Shown here piece after piece: positions 23,641 to 30,852 of a stretch of DNA of 44,014 nucleotides. Position 1 is the first letter of the stretch, and each line of letters begins with the position of its first letter. Position numbers and translations under genes: made by a program. The DNA lies in the NCBI GenBank assembly GCA_030674475.1, contig JAUSCZ010000039.1:1-44014 (forward strand), written 5' to 3'. The stretch comes from Candidatus Omnitrophota bacterium (GTDB lineage: Bacteria; Omnitrophota; Gorgyraeia; Gygaellales; UBA12090). The notes under the pieces are model-generated. The model was not told where the DNA came from and ran no database searches. It worked only from the letters and a program-made list of their open reading frames with translations.

Positions 23641-25219
23641 AAGAGTTTTTTTGGCGATAGCATTATCTTTCTTAGTTCTTTTTTCTTGGCAAACATTTAT
23701 TTCTAAGGTGTATCATCTTGATAATAAAGAAGTTACGCTGGATACTCTAAATAATAAAGGGTTAAAGTCCGCGGAAGACTCTTTTCTTTCTTCTACATCC
23801 GCGGCGGTTTCTTTACCTGCCCCCTCGCCCGCTTCCCTAATAACTGAAACCATAACCTTAGATAGATTTGAGACGGATAAGTTGAAGTTGGAATTCATTA
23901 ATCCCGGAGCCAGGATTTATCGAGTGTATTTAAAGGATTATAAATTGAATTCGGAGATCACTGGTGGATTATATTCTAAACTATTCGAAAATGAAATTTA
24001 TACTTTAGAAAAGTCTACTGAAAAAGTAGAAATTAAAATTGCTAAAAATGGACATTATCTAATTCAGAAATTAAATTTTCGTAACAATAGTTATTACATA
24101 GAGTTAGATACAATTTATGGTAATGATACTTCATCAAATTGGACATTTAGTGATAAATTAATTCTTAATCAAGTTTCTCAAAATGTTAAGGCAGAAGAGA
24201 AAAATTTATTTGAAGTTGTGTTTTTGGGACAAAGTTCACAGCGAAAGAATCCTACTTCAATTAAAGATAAATATATGCCGACAGAAAAGATTGATAGTCT
24301 GGCCTTTCGCGACCGCTATTCAACAATAATAATCCATCCGGAAAATTTACCCAAAACTGCTCCTTATATTGAAAAACAAAATGGTTTGTCAGATGTAGGA
24401 CTTAATTTAGAAAATATTACAGTGCCGGCGAATAGTCAAATAAGTTATAAATTCATAGTATATTGCGGGCCGCAAGATATTAACTTATTACAGCAGAGTA
24501 AGCTAGGGTTCGAGGAAGTGGTTAATTATGGCAGTTTTGATTTTATCTCTACCAGTCTTTTGGGGATATTAAACTTTTTCTATAAAATATTTCGTAATTG
24601 GGGAGTAGCTCTTATCCTGCTAAGCCTCTTTATTTTTATTGTTTTATACCCTTTAACTATGAAGCAGATGAAGGCTATGAAGCAAATGCAGGATCTTCAG
24701 CCGCAAATCGAGGCTTTGCGTAAGAATCATAAGGATAATCCTAAAAGATTAAATAAAGAGATTATGGAGCTTTACCGTAAACATAAAGCTAATCCTCTGG
24801 GAGGGTGTTTGCCGATGGTGTTACAAATTCCCATTTTCTTTGGTTTATACCAGGCTTTATCGCGCTCAATTGTCTTAAAAGGAGCACAGTTTCTTTGGAT
24901 TAAGGATTTAGCTGAGCCGGATAAACTTTTTATCTTGTCTCAAGGATTACCTTTTATCGGAAAAGAAATTAATCTTTTGCCTATTTTGATGGCTATCGGG
25001 ATGTTTTTTCAGCAGAAGCTAACTATGAAGACCAGCGCGGCAACTTCCGCGGCCCAAGAACAGCAGAAGATTATGGTAGTGGTTTTTCCCATTATGTTTG
25101 GGTTTATTTTTTACCATTTTCCCAGCGGGTTGGCCTTATATTGGTTTCTCAATACCTTAACTAGTATTTTCTCTCAATGGAAGATTCTAAAAACAACTGC
25201 CCCCAGTCTGGCAAGTTAA
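23633..25219 (+). CDS. yidC: Membrane protein insertase YidC
   Basis: 528 residues. Gram-negative type: an N-terminal membrane anchor ([19 protein letters not shown]), a large periplasmic domain (about 60-320), and the conserved five-helix core beginning [20 protein letters not shown]. The core has the cytoplasmic loop [21 protein letters not shown] and [23 protein letters not shown], and a C-terminal [13 protein letters not shown]. It inserts inner-membrane proteins alone or with SecYEG. The coding region for the periplasmic domain is distinctly more AT-rich than its surroundings. The jag(N) gene overlaps its 3' end by 43 bp. Confidence 0.95.
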   Translation: MNKRVFLAIALSFLVLFSWQTFISKVYHLDNKEVTLDTLNNKGLKSAEDSFLSSTSAAVSLPAPSPASLITETITLDRFETDKLKLEFINPGARIYRVYLKDYKLNSEITGGLYSKLFENEIYTLEKSTEKVEIKIAKNGHYLIQKLNFRNNSYYIELDTIYGNDTSSNWTFSDKLILNQVSQNVKAEEKNLFEVVFLGQSSQRKNPTSIKDKYMPTEKIDSLAFRDRYSTIIIHPENLPKTAPYIEKQNGLSDVGLNLENITVPANSQISYKFIVYCGPQDINLLQQSKLGFEEVVNYGSFDFISTSLLGILNFFYKIFRNWGVALILLSLFIFIVLYPLTMKQMKAMKQMQDLQPQIEALRKNHKDNPKRLNKEIMELYRKHKANPLGGCLPMVLQIPIFFGLYQALSRSIVLKGAQFLWIKDLAEPDKLFILSQGLPFIGKEINLLPILMAIGMFFQQKLTMKTSAATSAAQEQQKIMVVVFPIMFGFIFYHFPSGLALYWFLNTLTSIFSQWKILKTTAPSLAS

Positions 25220-25401
25220 CTTCAGTTGAAACTGAAGGAAAGACGCCGCAGGAAGCTATAAAAAAAGCCTTATCTATTTTAGGAGTAGCGAGGAGGGAAG
25301 TAGAGGTGAAGATTCTCTCTGAGGAGGAAAAAGGTTTATTTGGTATGGAGGGGGCCAGGCCAGCCAAGGTGAGAGTAACCCTGCGGAAGAAAAAAACTTG
25401 A
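25177..25401 (+). CDS. Jag/KhpB N-terminal domain protein lacking KH and R3H domains
   Basis: 74 residues. After a short leader comes the Jag_N core: VETEGKTPQEAIKKALSILGVARREVEVKILSEEEKGLFGMEGARPAKVRVTLRKK. In most bacteria this 50-residue domain is followed by KH and R3H RNA-binding domains. Here a stop follows at once, and the next 100 bp hold palindromic repeats rather than a continuing frame. The overlap with yidC supports its identity, since jag normally follows yidC. A stand-alone Jag_N could be a real minimal form or the relic of a disrupted gene. Confidence 0.82.
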   Translation: MEDSKNNCPQSGKLTSVETEGKTPQEAIKKALSILGVARREVEVKILSEEEKGLFGMEGARPAKVRVTLRKKKT

Positions 25402-25419
25402 TAGGGTAGGAAATTATAT

Positions 25420-25505
25420 TTAATAAGATTCTTCGCATAGCTCAGAATCCTGCCTGCCGGCAGGCAGGCAAGTAAAATTTAAGCGCCAGAGGCAAATTTT
25501 ACTTG
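25420..25505. repeat. Cluster of three palindromes between jag(N) and parA
   Basis: In order: GATTCT / AGAATC dyad (25428-25450), the 20-bp palindrome CCTGCCTGCCGGCAGGCAGG (25449-25468), and a hairpin with arms CAAGTAAAATTT / AAATTTTACTTG (25469-25505). They abut without spacing. The last arm provides the first bases of the parA promoter's -35 box. Confidence 0.8.
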
Positions 25506-25531
25506 ACAACAAGAGTTGGTTTTAGGATAAT
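25503..25531 (+). promoter_or_regulatory. Promoter of parA-parB, -35 box formed partly by a repeat
   Basis: TTGACA, 17-bp spacer, GATAAT. The TTG lies in the right arm of the hairpin at 25469-25505. Confidence 0.7.
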
Positions 25532-25561
25532 TAGAAATAGAAATGTCTTCTTGAAGCATTG

Positions 25562-25581
25562 AATTGTTCGCCGTAGAACAA
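25562..25581. promoter_or_regulatory. Inverted repeat in the parA leader, possible operator
   Basis: AATTGTTC / GAACAATT around a six-base centre (roughly gccgta less overlap), between the predicted start and the parA ATG. Autoregulation of par operons by ParA or ParB is common, but this does not match the parS consensus closely (TGTTTCACGTGAAACA). Confidence 0.5.
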
Positions 25582-25602
25582 TTGCTAAAAATAGTTGGTA
25601 AA

Positions 25603-26451
25603 ATGGCTAAGATAATCGCAATCTGTAATCAAAAGGGCGGGACGGGTAAGACCACTACAGCAGTGAATTTGAGCACGGCTTTGGCCTTGGCCGGAAAAAA
25701 GGTGTTGTTAGTGGATATTGATCCTCAGGCAAATGCCACTAGCGGTCTGGGTATAGATAAGAATAAAGTTAACCTGAGCACCTACGATGTTCTAACTGAG
25801 GAAATTCCGGTAGCACAGATATTAATGTCCAATTTAGAAAATAAGATTTCTATCCTACCTTCAAATTCAGCTTTAGCCGGAGCTGAGGTAGAGTTAGTAT
25901 CTCTCTTTAGCCGAGAATATCGTTTGAAAAAGGCTTTAGAAAACATTACTTCTGAGTTTGATTTTATTTTGATTGATTGTCCACCTTCTTTGGGTTTGTT
26001 GACTATAAATGCCTTAACCGCGGCTAACTCCATACTTATTCCGGTGCAGTGCGAATATTACGCTTTAGAAGGCTTAACTCAGCTTCTTAATACCATAACC
26101 TTAGTGCGTAAAAATCTGAATCCGGCTTTGGAGATTGAAGGCGTGGTTTTGACTATGGCAGATTATCGGACTAACCTTACCCAAGAGGTAATCTCTGAGG
26201 TCAGGAATCATTTCAAAGAAAAGGTTTACCAGGCGGTTATTCCGCGTAATATCCGCCTGACCGAGGCGCCTAGTTTTGGCAAATCTATTTTTGTTTATGA
26301 CAAGGATTCTATCGGAGCTAAAAAATACGCAGACCTGGCCAACGAGATATTAGAAAAAAATAGTGCACAACATATTGAAAATAATGTAGTTACGAATACT
26401 GAAACTATACGGAATATTCATCCTCAGGAGTCATCTTCGCCGACAGTTTAA
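25603..26451 (+). CDS. parA: Chromosome partitioning ATPase ParA/Soj
   Basis: 282 residues from the internal ATG (MAKIIAICNQKGG), which is preferred because the family starts at this motif; the upstream 13 codons of the track version have no SD. Deviant Walker A NQKGGTGKTTTAVNL, switch region VDIDPQANATSGLG, Walker B IDCPPSLGLLT. It acts with ParB to move the origin region. The C-terminal about 30 residues (after ANEILEKNS) are low in similarity and probably disordered. parB follows 24 bp later. Confidence 0.95.
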   Translation: MAKIIAICNQKGGTGKTTTAVNLSTALALAGKKVLLVDIDPQANATSGLGIDKNKVNLSTYDVLTEEIPVAQILMSNLENKISILPSNSALAGAEVELVSLFSREYRLKKALENITSEFDFILIDCPPSLGLLTINALTAANSILIPVQCEYYALEGLTQLLNTITLVRKNLNPALEIEGVVLTMADYRTNLTQEVISEVRNHFKEKVYQAVIPRNIRLTEAPSFGKSIFVYDKDSIGAKKYADLANEILEKNSAQHIENNVVTNTETIRNIHPQESSSPTV

Positions 26452-26475
26452 TATTTGACATTTAAAAGAGACGAT

Positions 26476-27339
26476 ATGGAAAAAAGAGGCTTAGGAAGAG
26501 GTTTGGGATCTTTAATACCAGATAGGGAGGCTGAGGAGCATTTTCATAGTTCAGCACCTAAGGAGCATATTCGGTATATCCCGGTGGAACAGATTAAGCC
26601 TAATCCTTATCAACCCAGGGAAAATTTTGATTCCCAGAGTTTAGAGGAGCTGGTTGCTTCAATTAAGGAAAAAGGTATTATTCAGCCGATTATCGTCAGG
26701 CATTCTGCTTCAGGTTATGAGCTAATTGCCGGTGAACGCAGGTGGAGAGCGGCTAAGTCATTGAATCTAAAGGAGATACCAGCAATTGTCCGCCAGGCCA
26801 AAGATGAGGAATCTTTGGAGCTGGCCTTGATTGAGAATATTCAGAGGCAGAATTTAAGCCCGATAGAAGAAGCTCATGCCTATAAGCACCTGATGGAGCA
26901 ATTTGGCTTTACCCAGGAAAAGATTGCCCAGACTGTGGGCAAAGCCCGGGCCTCTGTAGCTAATACCTTGCGCCTGTTAAAACTTCCCCTGGAAATCCAG
27001 GAAATGCTTAAGAAAGGCCAATTGAGCTTTGGCCACGGAAAGGTCTTATTAGAGCTTGATGATGTTCAAAAACAGCTGGCCTTGGGCCGGCAGATAGTTT
27101 CTAAGAGTTTATCAGTCAGGGAATTGGAGAATTTAGTATTTCAACATCATAAGGCGCATTCAACCAAACCTGTCTCTGAAACGCGTAAACTGCCGCATCT
27201 CAAGGCAATCGAGGAAGAGCTGCGCCAGATTTTAGGCACTAAAGTAAAGATTGCCTCGGGTCTTAAGCGGGGGACTTTACATATTGAGTTTTACTCGCCG
27301 GAAGATTTAGAGAGGATTTATAATCAGATAAAGAAATAA
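26476..27339 (+). CDS. parB: Chromosome partitioning CTPase/DNA-binding protein ParB
   Basis: 287 residues from MEKRGLGRGLGSLIPD, the family's normal N-terminus (the track's TTG start adds seven residues). The RGLGRGLGSL peptide stimulates ParA. CTP-binding motifs: NPYQPRENF, GERRWRAAK and ENIQRQNLSPIEEA. The helix-turn-helix follows (FTQEKIAQTVGKARASVANTLRLL), and the C-terminal dimerisation region ends EDLERIYNQIKK. Binds parS sites near the origin. No clear parS was found in this window. Confidence 0.95.
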   Translation: MEKRGLGRGLGSLIPDREAEEHFHSSAPKEHIRYIPVEQIKPNPYQPRENFDSQSLEELVASIKEKGIIQPIIVRHSASGYELIAGERRWRAAKSLNLKEIPAIVRQAKDEESLELALIENIQRQNLSPIEEAHAYKHLMEQFGFTQEKIAQTVGKARASVANTLRLLKLPLEIQEMLKKGQLSFGHGKVLLELDDVQKQLALGRQIVSKSLSVRELENLVFQHHKAHSTKPVSETRKLPHLKAIEEELRQILGTKVKIASGLKRGTLHIEFYSPEDLERIYNQIKK

Positions 27340-27347
27340 CCAATTTA

Positions 27348-27376
27348 GTAGGGGGCGGTTCGGAACCGCCCCCTAC
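27348..27376. repeat. GTAG...CTAC palindrome, variant
   Basis: GTAGGGGGCGGTTC followed by its complement. It differs from the 5143 copy at several bases, but both arms changed together so the palindrome is kept. In the gap between parB and ndk; the rest of that gap (27377-27452) shows nothing else. Confidence 0.85.
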
Positions 27377-27452
27377 TATCAATCGATGTATTTGATTATT
27401 GATCATTATCTGTGATTTGGTGTTTGGTTATTCTTAAAAATGAGGTATAATT

Positions 27453-27965
27453 ATGAACGCGAATCAAGCGACATTAGTTTTGGTTAAGCCGGATGGTTTA
27501 AAGAAATCTTTGACCGGAAATGTTCTGACCCGTCTTTCCGAGACCAAATTAGAGATTGTGGCCGCCAAAATTGTGCGGGTGTCTAAGGAGTTGGCAGCTG
27601 AACATTACGCTCATCTCAAGAACCAGCCCTTTTTCGATGAGCTGATCACTTATCTGATGGGCGAACTGCATGATCGCAAAAAGGTTATGGCCGTGGTTTA
27701 TTGGGGAGAGGATGCCATTAATAAGGTGCGTAAGTTGGCCGGCGCTACCAACCCGGAGGAGGCGGATCCGGTTTCTATCCGGGGGGCCTACGGCCGCATT
27801 ACCACTAAGGGTGTATACGAAAATGTAATCCACGCCTCAAGCAATGAATCCGAGGCCAAACGGGAAATCCAGCTTTGGTTTCAACCGGAAGATATAATCG
27901 TTGATTTATATCCCGCCCAAGAGGTGGCGGAGAAAGAAGTCCGCAGAAAGGTTTGGGTGAATTAA
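27453..27965 (+). CDS. ndk: Nucleoside diphosphate kinase
   Basis: 170 residues. Family motifs: ATLVLVKPDGLKKSL (phosphate-binding Lys), GATNPEEADPVSIRGAYG, and the catalytic His in NVIHASSNESEAKREI. Moves the gamma phosphate between NTPs and NDPs by a phospho-His intermediate. It is about 20-30 residues longer than common bacterial NDK (about 140), the extra being an insertion around PFFDELITYLMGELHDRKK and a C-terminal tail (YPAQEVAEKEVRRKVWVN), as in some archaeal/anaerobe forms. Starts behind GAGGT. One base before the yicC start. Confidence 0.93.
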   Translation: MNANQATLVLVKPDGLKKSLTGNVLTRLSETKLEIVAAKIVRVSKELAAEHYAHLKNQPFFDELITYLMGELHDRKKVMAVVYWGEDAINKVRKLAGATNPEEADPVSIRGAYGRITTKGVYENVIHASSNESEAKREIQLWFQPEDIIVDLYPAQEVAEKEVRRKVWVN

Positions 27966-27966
27966 T

Positions 27967-28782
27967 ATGCTTAGAGGTATGACCGGCTTTGCCCAGGCTT
28001 CCTGCCGTTTTAAAGACGCCCAGCTTAACTTAGAAATCCGTAGTCTCAATCACCGCTATATTGAGTGCCTGGTTTACTGTCCTGACGGCTTTGGCCTGGC
28101 CGAAGATCTCATCAAAGGCCTGCTTAAAGACCGGATAAAGCGGGGCCGAATCAGCGCCACTTTATCGGTAAGCAATTTGCATCCTAAGGTAGTGGTTGAT
28201 TATGAGTTGGCGGCTAACTATGTCAAAACCTTAAAGCAGTTAAATCAACGTTTGAAGTTAGAAAATAATATTTCTTTAAGCCAGGTTATCAGTCTGGAAG
28301 GAGTTTTAAGGACCGAAAAGCCGAAGTTGACCGCGGAATTTATCCGGGCGCTAAAGTCATTGGCAAATAAGGCGGTGAGCAAACTCATTGCCATCCGTAA
28401 ACAGGAAGGCGACGCGGTTACCCGGGATCTTTTGCGCTGTATCAACATCATAAAAAGCGAAGTGGAGAAAATCAGCGTTTCTATCCGGGAACTAAGCCAT
28501 AAGAAAAAGGCGGTGTTATCCGAGGATGAATACGGCGTATTTTTAAAAAGTACCGATATTAACGAGGAGCTTAGCCGTTTAAGTTATCATACCAAAAATT
28601 TCCTTGCCGTGATAAAAAAGGAATCAGCCGCCGGCAAGGAATTAGATTTTATCGGCCAGGAGATTCAGCGCGAGGCCAACACTATCTCCGCCAAGGCCCA
28701 GAGCGCCCAGGTTTCCTCATCGGTAGTGAAGATAAAAAGCGCCATTGACCAGATTCGGGAGCAGGTGCAGAATGTCGAGTAA
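27967..28782 (+). CDS. yicC: YicC family endoribonuclease-like protein
   Basis: 271 residues. Typical opening MLRGMTGFAQA, then LEIRSLNHRYIE, and the conserved C-terminal DUF1732 segment ELDFIGQEIQREANTISAKAQSAQVSSSVVKIKSAIDQIREQVQNVE. YicC proteins form hexameric RNases; E. coli YicC affects small-RNA turnover. It overlaps gmk by 11 bp, an association seen in many phyla. About 20 residues shorter than usual. Confidence 0.93.
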   Translation: MLRGMTGFAQASCRFKDAQLNLEIRSLNHRYIECLVYCPDGFGLAEDLIKGLLKDRIKRGRISATLSVSNLHPKVVVDYELAANYVKTLKQLNQRLKLENNISLSQVISLEGVLRTEKPKLTAEFIRALKSLANKAVSKLIAIRKQEGDAVTRDLLRCINIIKSEVEKISVSIRELSHKKKAVLSEDEYGVFLKSTDINEELSRLSYHTKNFLAVIKKESAAGKELDFIGQEIQREANTISAKAQSAQVSSSVVKIKSAIDQIREQVQNVE

Positions 28783-29407
28783 GAAATCCTCCCCTTACCA
28801 AGGGGAGGCGGGGAGGGGTAGTTCCCGGGGAAAAATCTTTGTGGTTTCCGGGCCATCGGGTTCAGGCAAAAGCACCCTGCTGAATAAGGTGCAATCAAAA
28901 AGGGAATTCTCGGAAAATCTGGTTAAAATTGTTACTGCGACAACCCGTCAGCCCAGAAAAGGAGAGAAAAACGGCCGGGATTATATATTCCTGGATAAAG
29001 ATGAATTTTTAAGGCGGCTTAAGAATAAAGAATTTGCCGAGTCAGAGGAGGTTTTCGGAAAATATTACGCCACTCCTAAAGAGGCTTTGCTTAAGACAAT
29101 AAATCAGGGCAAGGACGCGCTCTTGTGCGTGGATGTCAAAGGAGCGCGAAGCATAAAGCGGGAATTTTCTCAAGAAGCGATTTTAATATTTATTTCGGTG
29201 GCGGACATAGAGAAATTAAGGCAGAGGCTGTGTCAACGTTCCACGGAAACCAAAGAGGCCTTGAAAAAGCGGCTTAAGATTGCCCAGAAAGAATTATCCT
29301 GCGCCAAAAATTACGATTATATCGTAGACAATGATGTTTTGCCCGAGGCGGTGGAAAAACTTTCTTCGATAATTATCGCCGAAAGGCTCAAGGTTTATAA
29401 AAAATAG
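28772..29407 (+). CDS. gmk: Guanylate kinase with repeat-derived N-terminal extension
   Basis: 211 residues from the ATG overlapping yicC. P-loop GKIFVVSGPSGSGKSTLL, GMP-binding TTRQPRKGEKNGRDYIFL, and LLCVDVKGARSIKREF. It phosphorylates GMP to GDP. The first 20 residues (KKSSPYQGEAGRGSSRG) are encoded by a palindromic repeat (28788-28818) and precede the normal start of the fold at GKIFVVSG. The enzyme core is intact. No other start codon with SD lies between the repeat and the P-loop, so the repeat appears to be translated. Confidence 0.93.
   Translation: MSSKKSSPYQGEAGRGSSRGKIFVVSGPSGSGKSTLLNKVQSKREFSENLVKIVTATTRQPRKGEKNGRDYIFLDKDEFLRRLKNKEFAESEEVFGKYYATPKEALLKTINQGKDALLCVDVKGARSIKREFSQEAILIFISVADIEKLRQRLCQRSTETKEALKKRLKIAQKELSCAKNYDYIVDNDVLPEAVEKLSSIIIAERLKVYKK
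28788..28818. repeat. In-frame palindromic repeat at the 5' end of gmk
   Basis: CCTCCCCTT / AAGGGGAGG hairpin followed by CGGGGAGGGG. Related words (cccctaac, aaagggggac, gtgagggg) make up the intergenic block at 41050-41205. Confidence 0.8.
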
Positions 29408-29472
29408 TTTATAGTTTATAGTTGATAGTTTATAGTTGATGGCTATAAACCATAAACCATAAACTATAAACT
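29405..29472. repeat. Palindromic repeat, gtttatag family, copy 2
   Basis: tagtttatagtttatagttg on the left, mirrored by ataaaccataaactataaac on the right. Between gmk and rpoZ. Confidence 0.85.
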
Positions 29473-29491
29473 GATTCGTTATGGAGGAATT

Positions 29492-29698
29492 ATGCGTGAG
29501 ATATTCCGGGAAGAATTATTGGATAAGGCGGATTTCAGCATTTATAAGTTAGTTATGCTGGTTACCAAAAGGGCGTTGGAAATTGCCGAAGGGGCGCCTA
29601 AATTGATAGATACTCCCCTGGATGCTAAGCCTATCAGCATAGCTATGAATGAGATCGCCGAAGGCAGAGTCAAATATAAAAAAGCCAAAGAAAAGTAG
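29492..29698 (+). CDS. rpoZ: RNA polymerase omega subunit
   Basis: 68 residues. Family features: FSIYKLVMLVTKRALEIAEGAPKLID and the terminal AMNEIAEGRVKYK. Stabilises beta-prime in RNA polymerase. Start behind GGAGG. The gmk-rpoZ-coaBC order is widely conserved and supports the call. Confidence 0.93.
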   Translation: MREIFREELLDKADFSIYKLVMLVTKRALEIAEGAPKLIDTPLDAKPISIAMNEIAEGRVKYKKAKEK

Positions 29699-29711
29699 AC
29701 TCCTATATTAT

Positions 29712-29880
29712 TAAGTAAAAAGGAAAAAGTAAAAAGGTAAAACCAAAACCTAAAAGTTAAAATTAAAGAATGGAAAATAAAGTCTATGATTTAAAAAACA
29801 TTCTTACGCGAAAGGAAAGAAACGGTTTTAAATTTTGAATTGTGGTTTTGACTTTTTAGTTTTTACTTTTAAGTTAATCG
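29712..29880. repeat. Repeat-like AT-rich spacer between rpoZ and coaC
   Basis: Words aagtaaaaagg and aaaagttaaaa on the left are mirrored by gactttttag and tttttacttttaag on the right. A tiny ORF inside (22 codons at 29770) has no support. Confidence 0.6.
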
Positions 29881-29890
29881 TATCTTTCAT

Positions 29891-30436
29891 ATGTTATTGA
29901 GCAAAAAAGAAATAATCCTGGGAGTCACCGCGAGCATTGCCGCTTACAAGGCCTGCGAGATTATCCGGTCTTTAAAAGAAGAAGGCTTTGGGGTTACGGT
30001 GATTATGACTGAGGAGGCCAGGGAATTTATTACCCCTTTGACTTTGGCCAGCCTTTCACGCAACAAAGTCTATTCCCAGATGTTCTCTGATCCTGAAGAT
30101 TGGGAGATTGAACATATCTCTTTGGCGGACAAGGCGGATTTGATTTTAATTGCCCCGGCCACCGCCAATATTATTGCTAAATTAGCCTGCGGCTTAGGCG
30201 ATGATTTATTAAGCTCTTGTGTTTTGGCGGCTAAAGCCCCGGTCCTGATTGCCCCGGCAATGAATTTCAATATGTTCCGGCATAGGCTCACTCAGGAAAA
30301 CATCGCTAAGCTGAAAAAAATCGGTTATAAATTTATCGGCCCGGAAAAAGGTAGGCTGGCAGACGGAAAAATTGGCATCGGGCACTTGGCTTCAGTTGAA
30401 GAGATAGTAAAAGAGGTAAAGAAGGTTTTGAAGTAG
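29891..30436 (+). CDS. coaC: Phosphopantothenoylcysteine decarboxylase, CoaC domain only
   Basis: 181 residues. Flavoprotein fold with GVTASIAAYKACEIIR, catalytic His in WEIEHISLADKADLILIAPAT, GDDLLSS, and the substrate clamp APAMNFNMF. Most bacteria carry a CoaBC fusion of about 400 residues. Here the protein stops at the end of the decarboxylase domain, and CoaB is not in the window, so a separate synthetase gene must exist elsewhere if coenzyme A is made by this route. The stop is followed after five bases by tRNA-Cys. Confidence 0.9.
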   Translation: MLLSKKEIILGVTASIAAYKACEIIRSLKEEGFGVTVIMTEEAREFITPLTLASLSRNKVYSQMFSDPEDWEIEHISLADKADLILIAPATANIIAKLACGLGDDLLSSCVLAAKAPVLIAPAMNFNMFRHRLTQENIAKLKKIGYKFIGPEKGRLADGKIGIGHLASVEEIVKEVKKVLK

Positions 30437-30441
30437 ATTTT

Positions 30442-30516
30442 GGCGACGTAGCCAAGTGGTAAGGCAGTGGTCTGCAAAACCTCTATTCAGCGGTTCGAGT
30501 CCGCTCGTCGCCTCCA
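30442..30516 (+). tRNA. tRNA-Cys (GCA)
   Basis: Acceptor GGCGACG / CGTCGCC, anticodon loop CTGCAAA, T arm GCGG-TTCGAGT-CCGC, discriminator T, and an encoded CCA. The CCA end overlaps a palindromic repeat. Confidence 0.95.
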
Positions 30517-30598
30517 CTAAATTTTTCGATAAGAAAAATTTAGTGGATACTCAAGCGAACGTCGCGCAGCGACAAGCTGCGCAGTGAGCGGAGTATCT
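30515..30598. repeat. Two palindromes after tRNA-Cys
   Basis: CACTAAATTTTTC / GAAAAATTTAGTG with loop GATAA (30515-30545; the first two bases are the end of the tRNA CCA), then a nested hairpin with outer arms GATACTC / GAGTATC and inner GCGCAGC / GCTGCGC. Confidence 0.8.
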
Positions 30599-30626
30599 AA
30601 GGGCTTTGCAATTTTGGCAATATGCC

Positions 30627-30709
30627 GGGCAAGTGGTGGAATGGCATACACGACAGACTTAAAATCTGTTGGCTGCAAGGTCGTGAGGGTTCGACTCCCT
30701 CCTTGCCCA
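30627..30709 (+). tRNA. tRNA-Leu (UAA)
   Basis: Acceptor GGGCAAG / CTTGCCC, anticodon loop CTTAAAA, long variable arm, T arm GAGGG-TTCGACT-CCCTC, discriminator A. CCA not encoded. Confidence 0.93.
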
Positions 30710-30731
30710 TTTTAAAAAACAATGTTATCGC

Positions 30732-30805
30732 GGGCTCATAGCTCAGCTGGTTAGAGCGTTTCCTTGACATGGAAAAGGTCAGGGGTTCGAATCCTCTTGG
30801 GCCCA
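30732..30805 (+). tRNA. tRNA-Val (GAC)
   Basis: Acceptor GGGCTCA / TGGGCCC, anticodon loop TTGACAT, T loop TTCGAAT, discriminator A. CCA not encoded. A short tract of ttaagag words separates it from thrS. Confidence 0.93.
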
Positions 30806-30852
30806 TTAATACAGAATTAAGAGTTAAGAGCTAAGAGTAAAGAAAAGAGCTT

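Noticed and set aside
25562-25581. parS site
   Set aside because: The dyad AATTGTTC/GAACAATT differs from TGTTTCACGTGAAACA in spacing and core; kept only as a possible operator.
22700-27450. Replication origin (oriC) near rpmH-yidC-parAB
   Set aside because: Gene order suggests the origin neighbourhood, but dnaA is absent and I found no cluster of TTATCCACA-type boxes in the intergenic regions.
29770-29838. 22-codon ORF between rpoZ and coaC
   Set aside because: No ribosome site, no recognisable content, lies in repeat-like sequence.
30597-30806. Minus-strand ORF MGPRGFEPLTF...
   Set aside because: A well-known spurious translation of tRNA genes (here tRNA-Leu and tRNA-Val).
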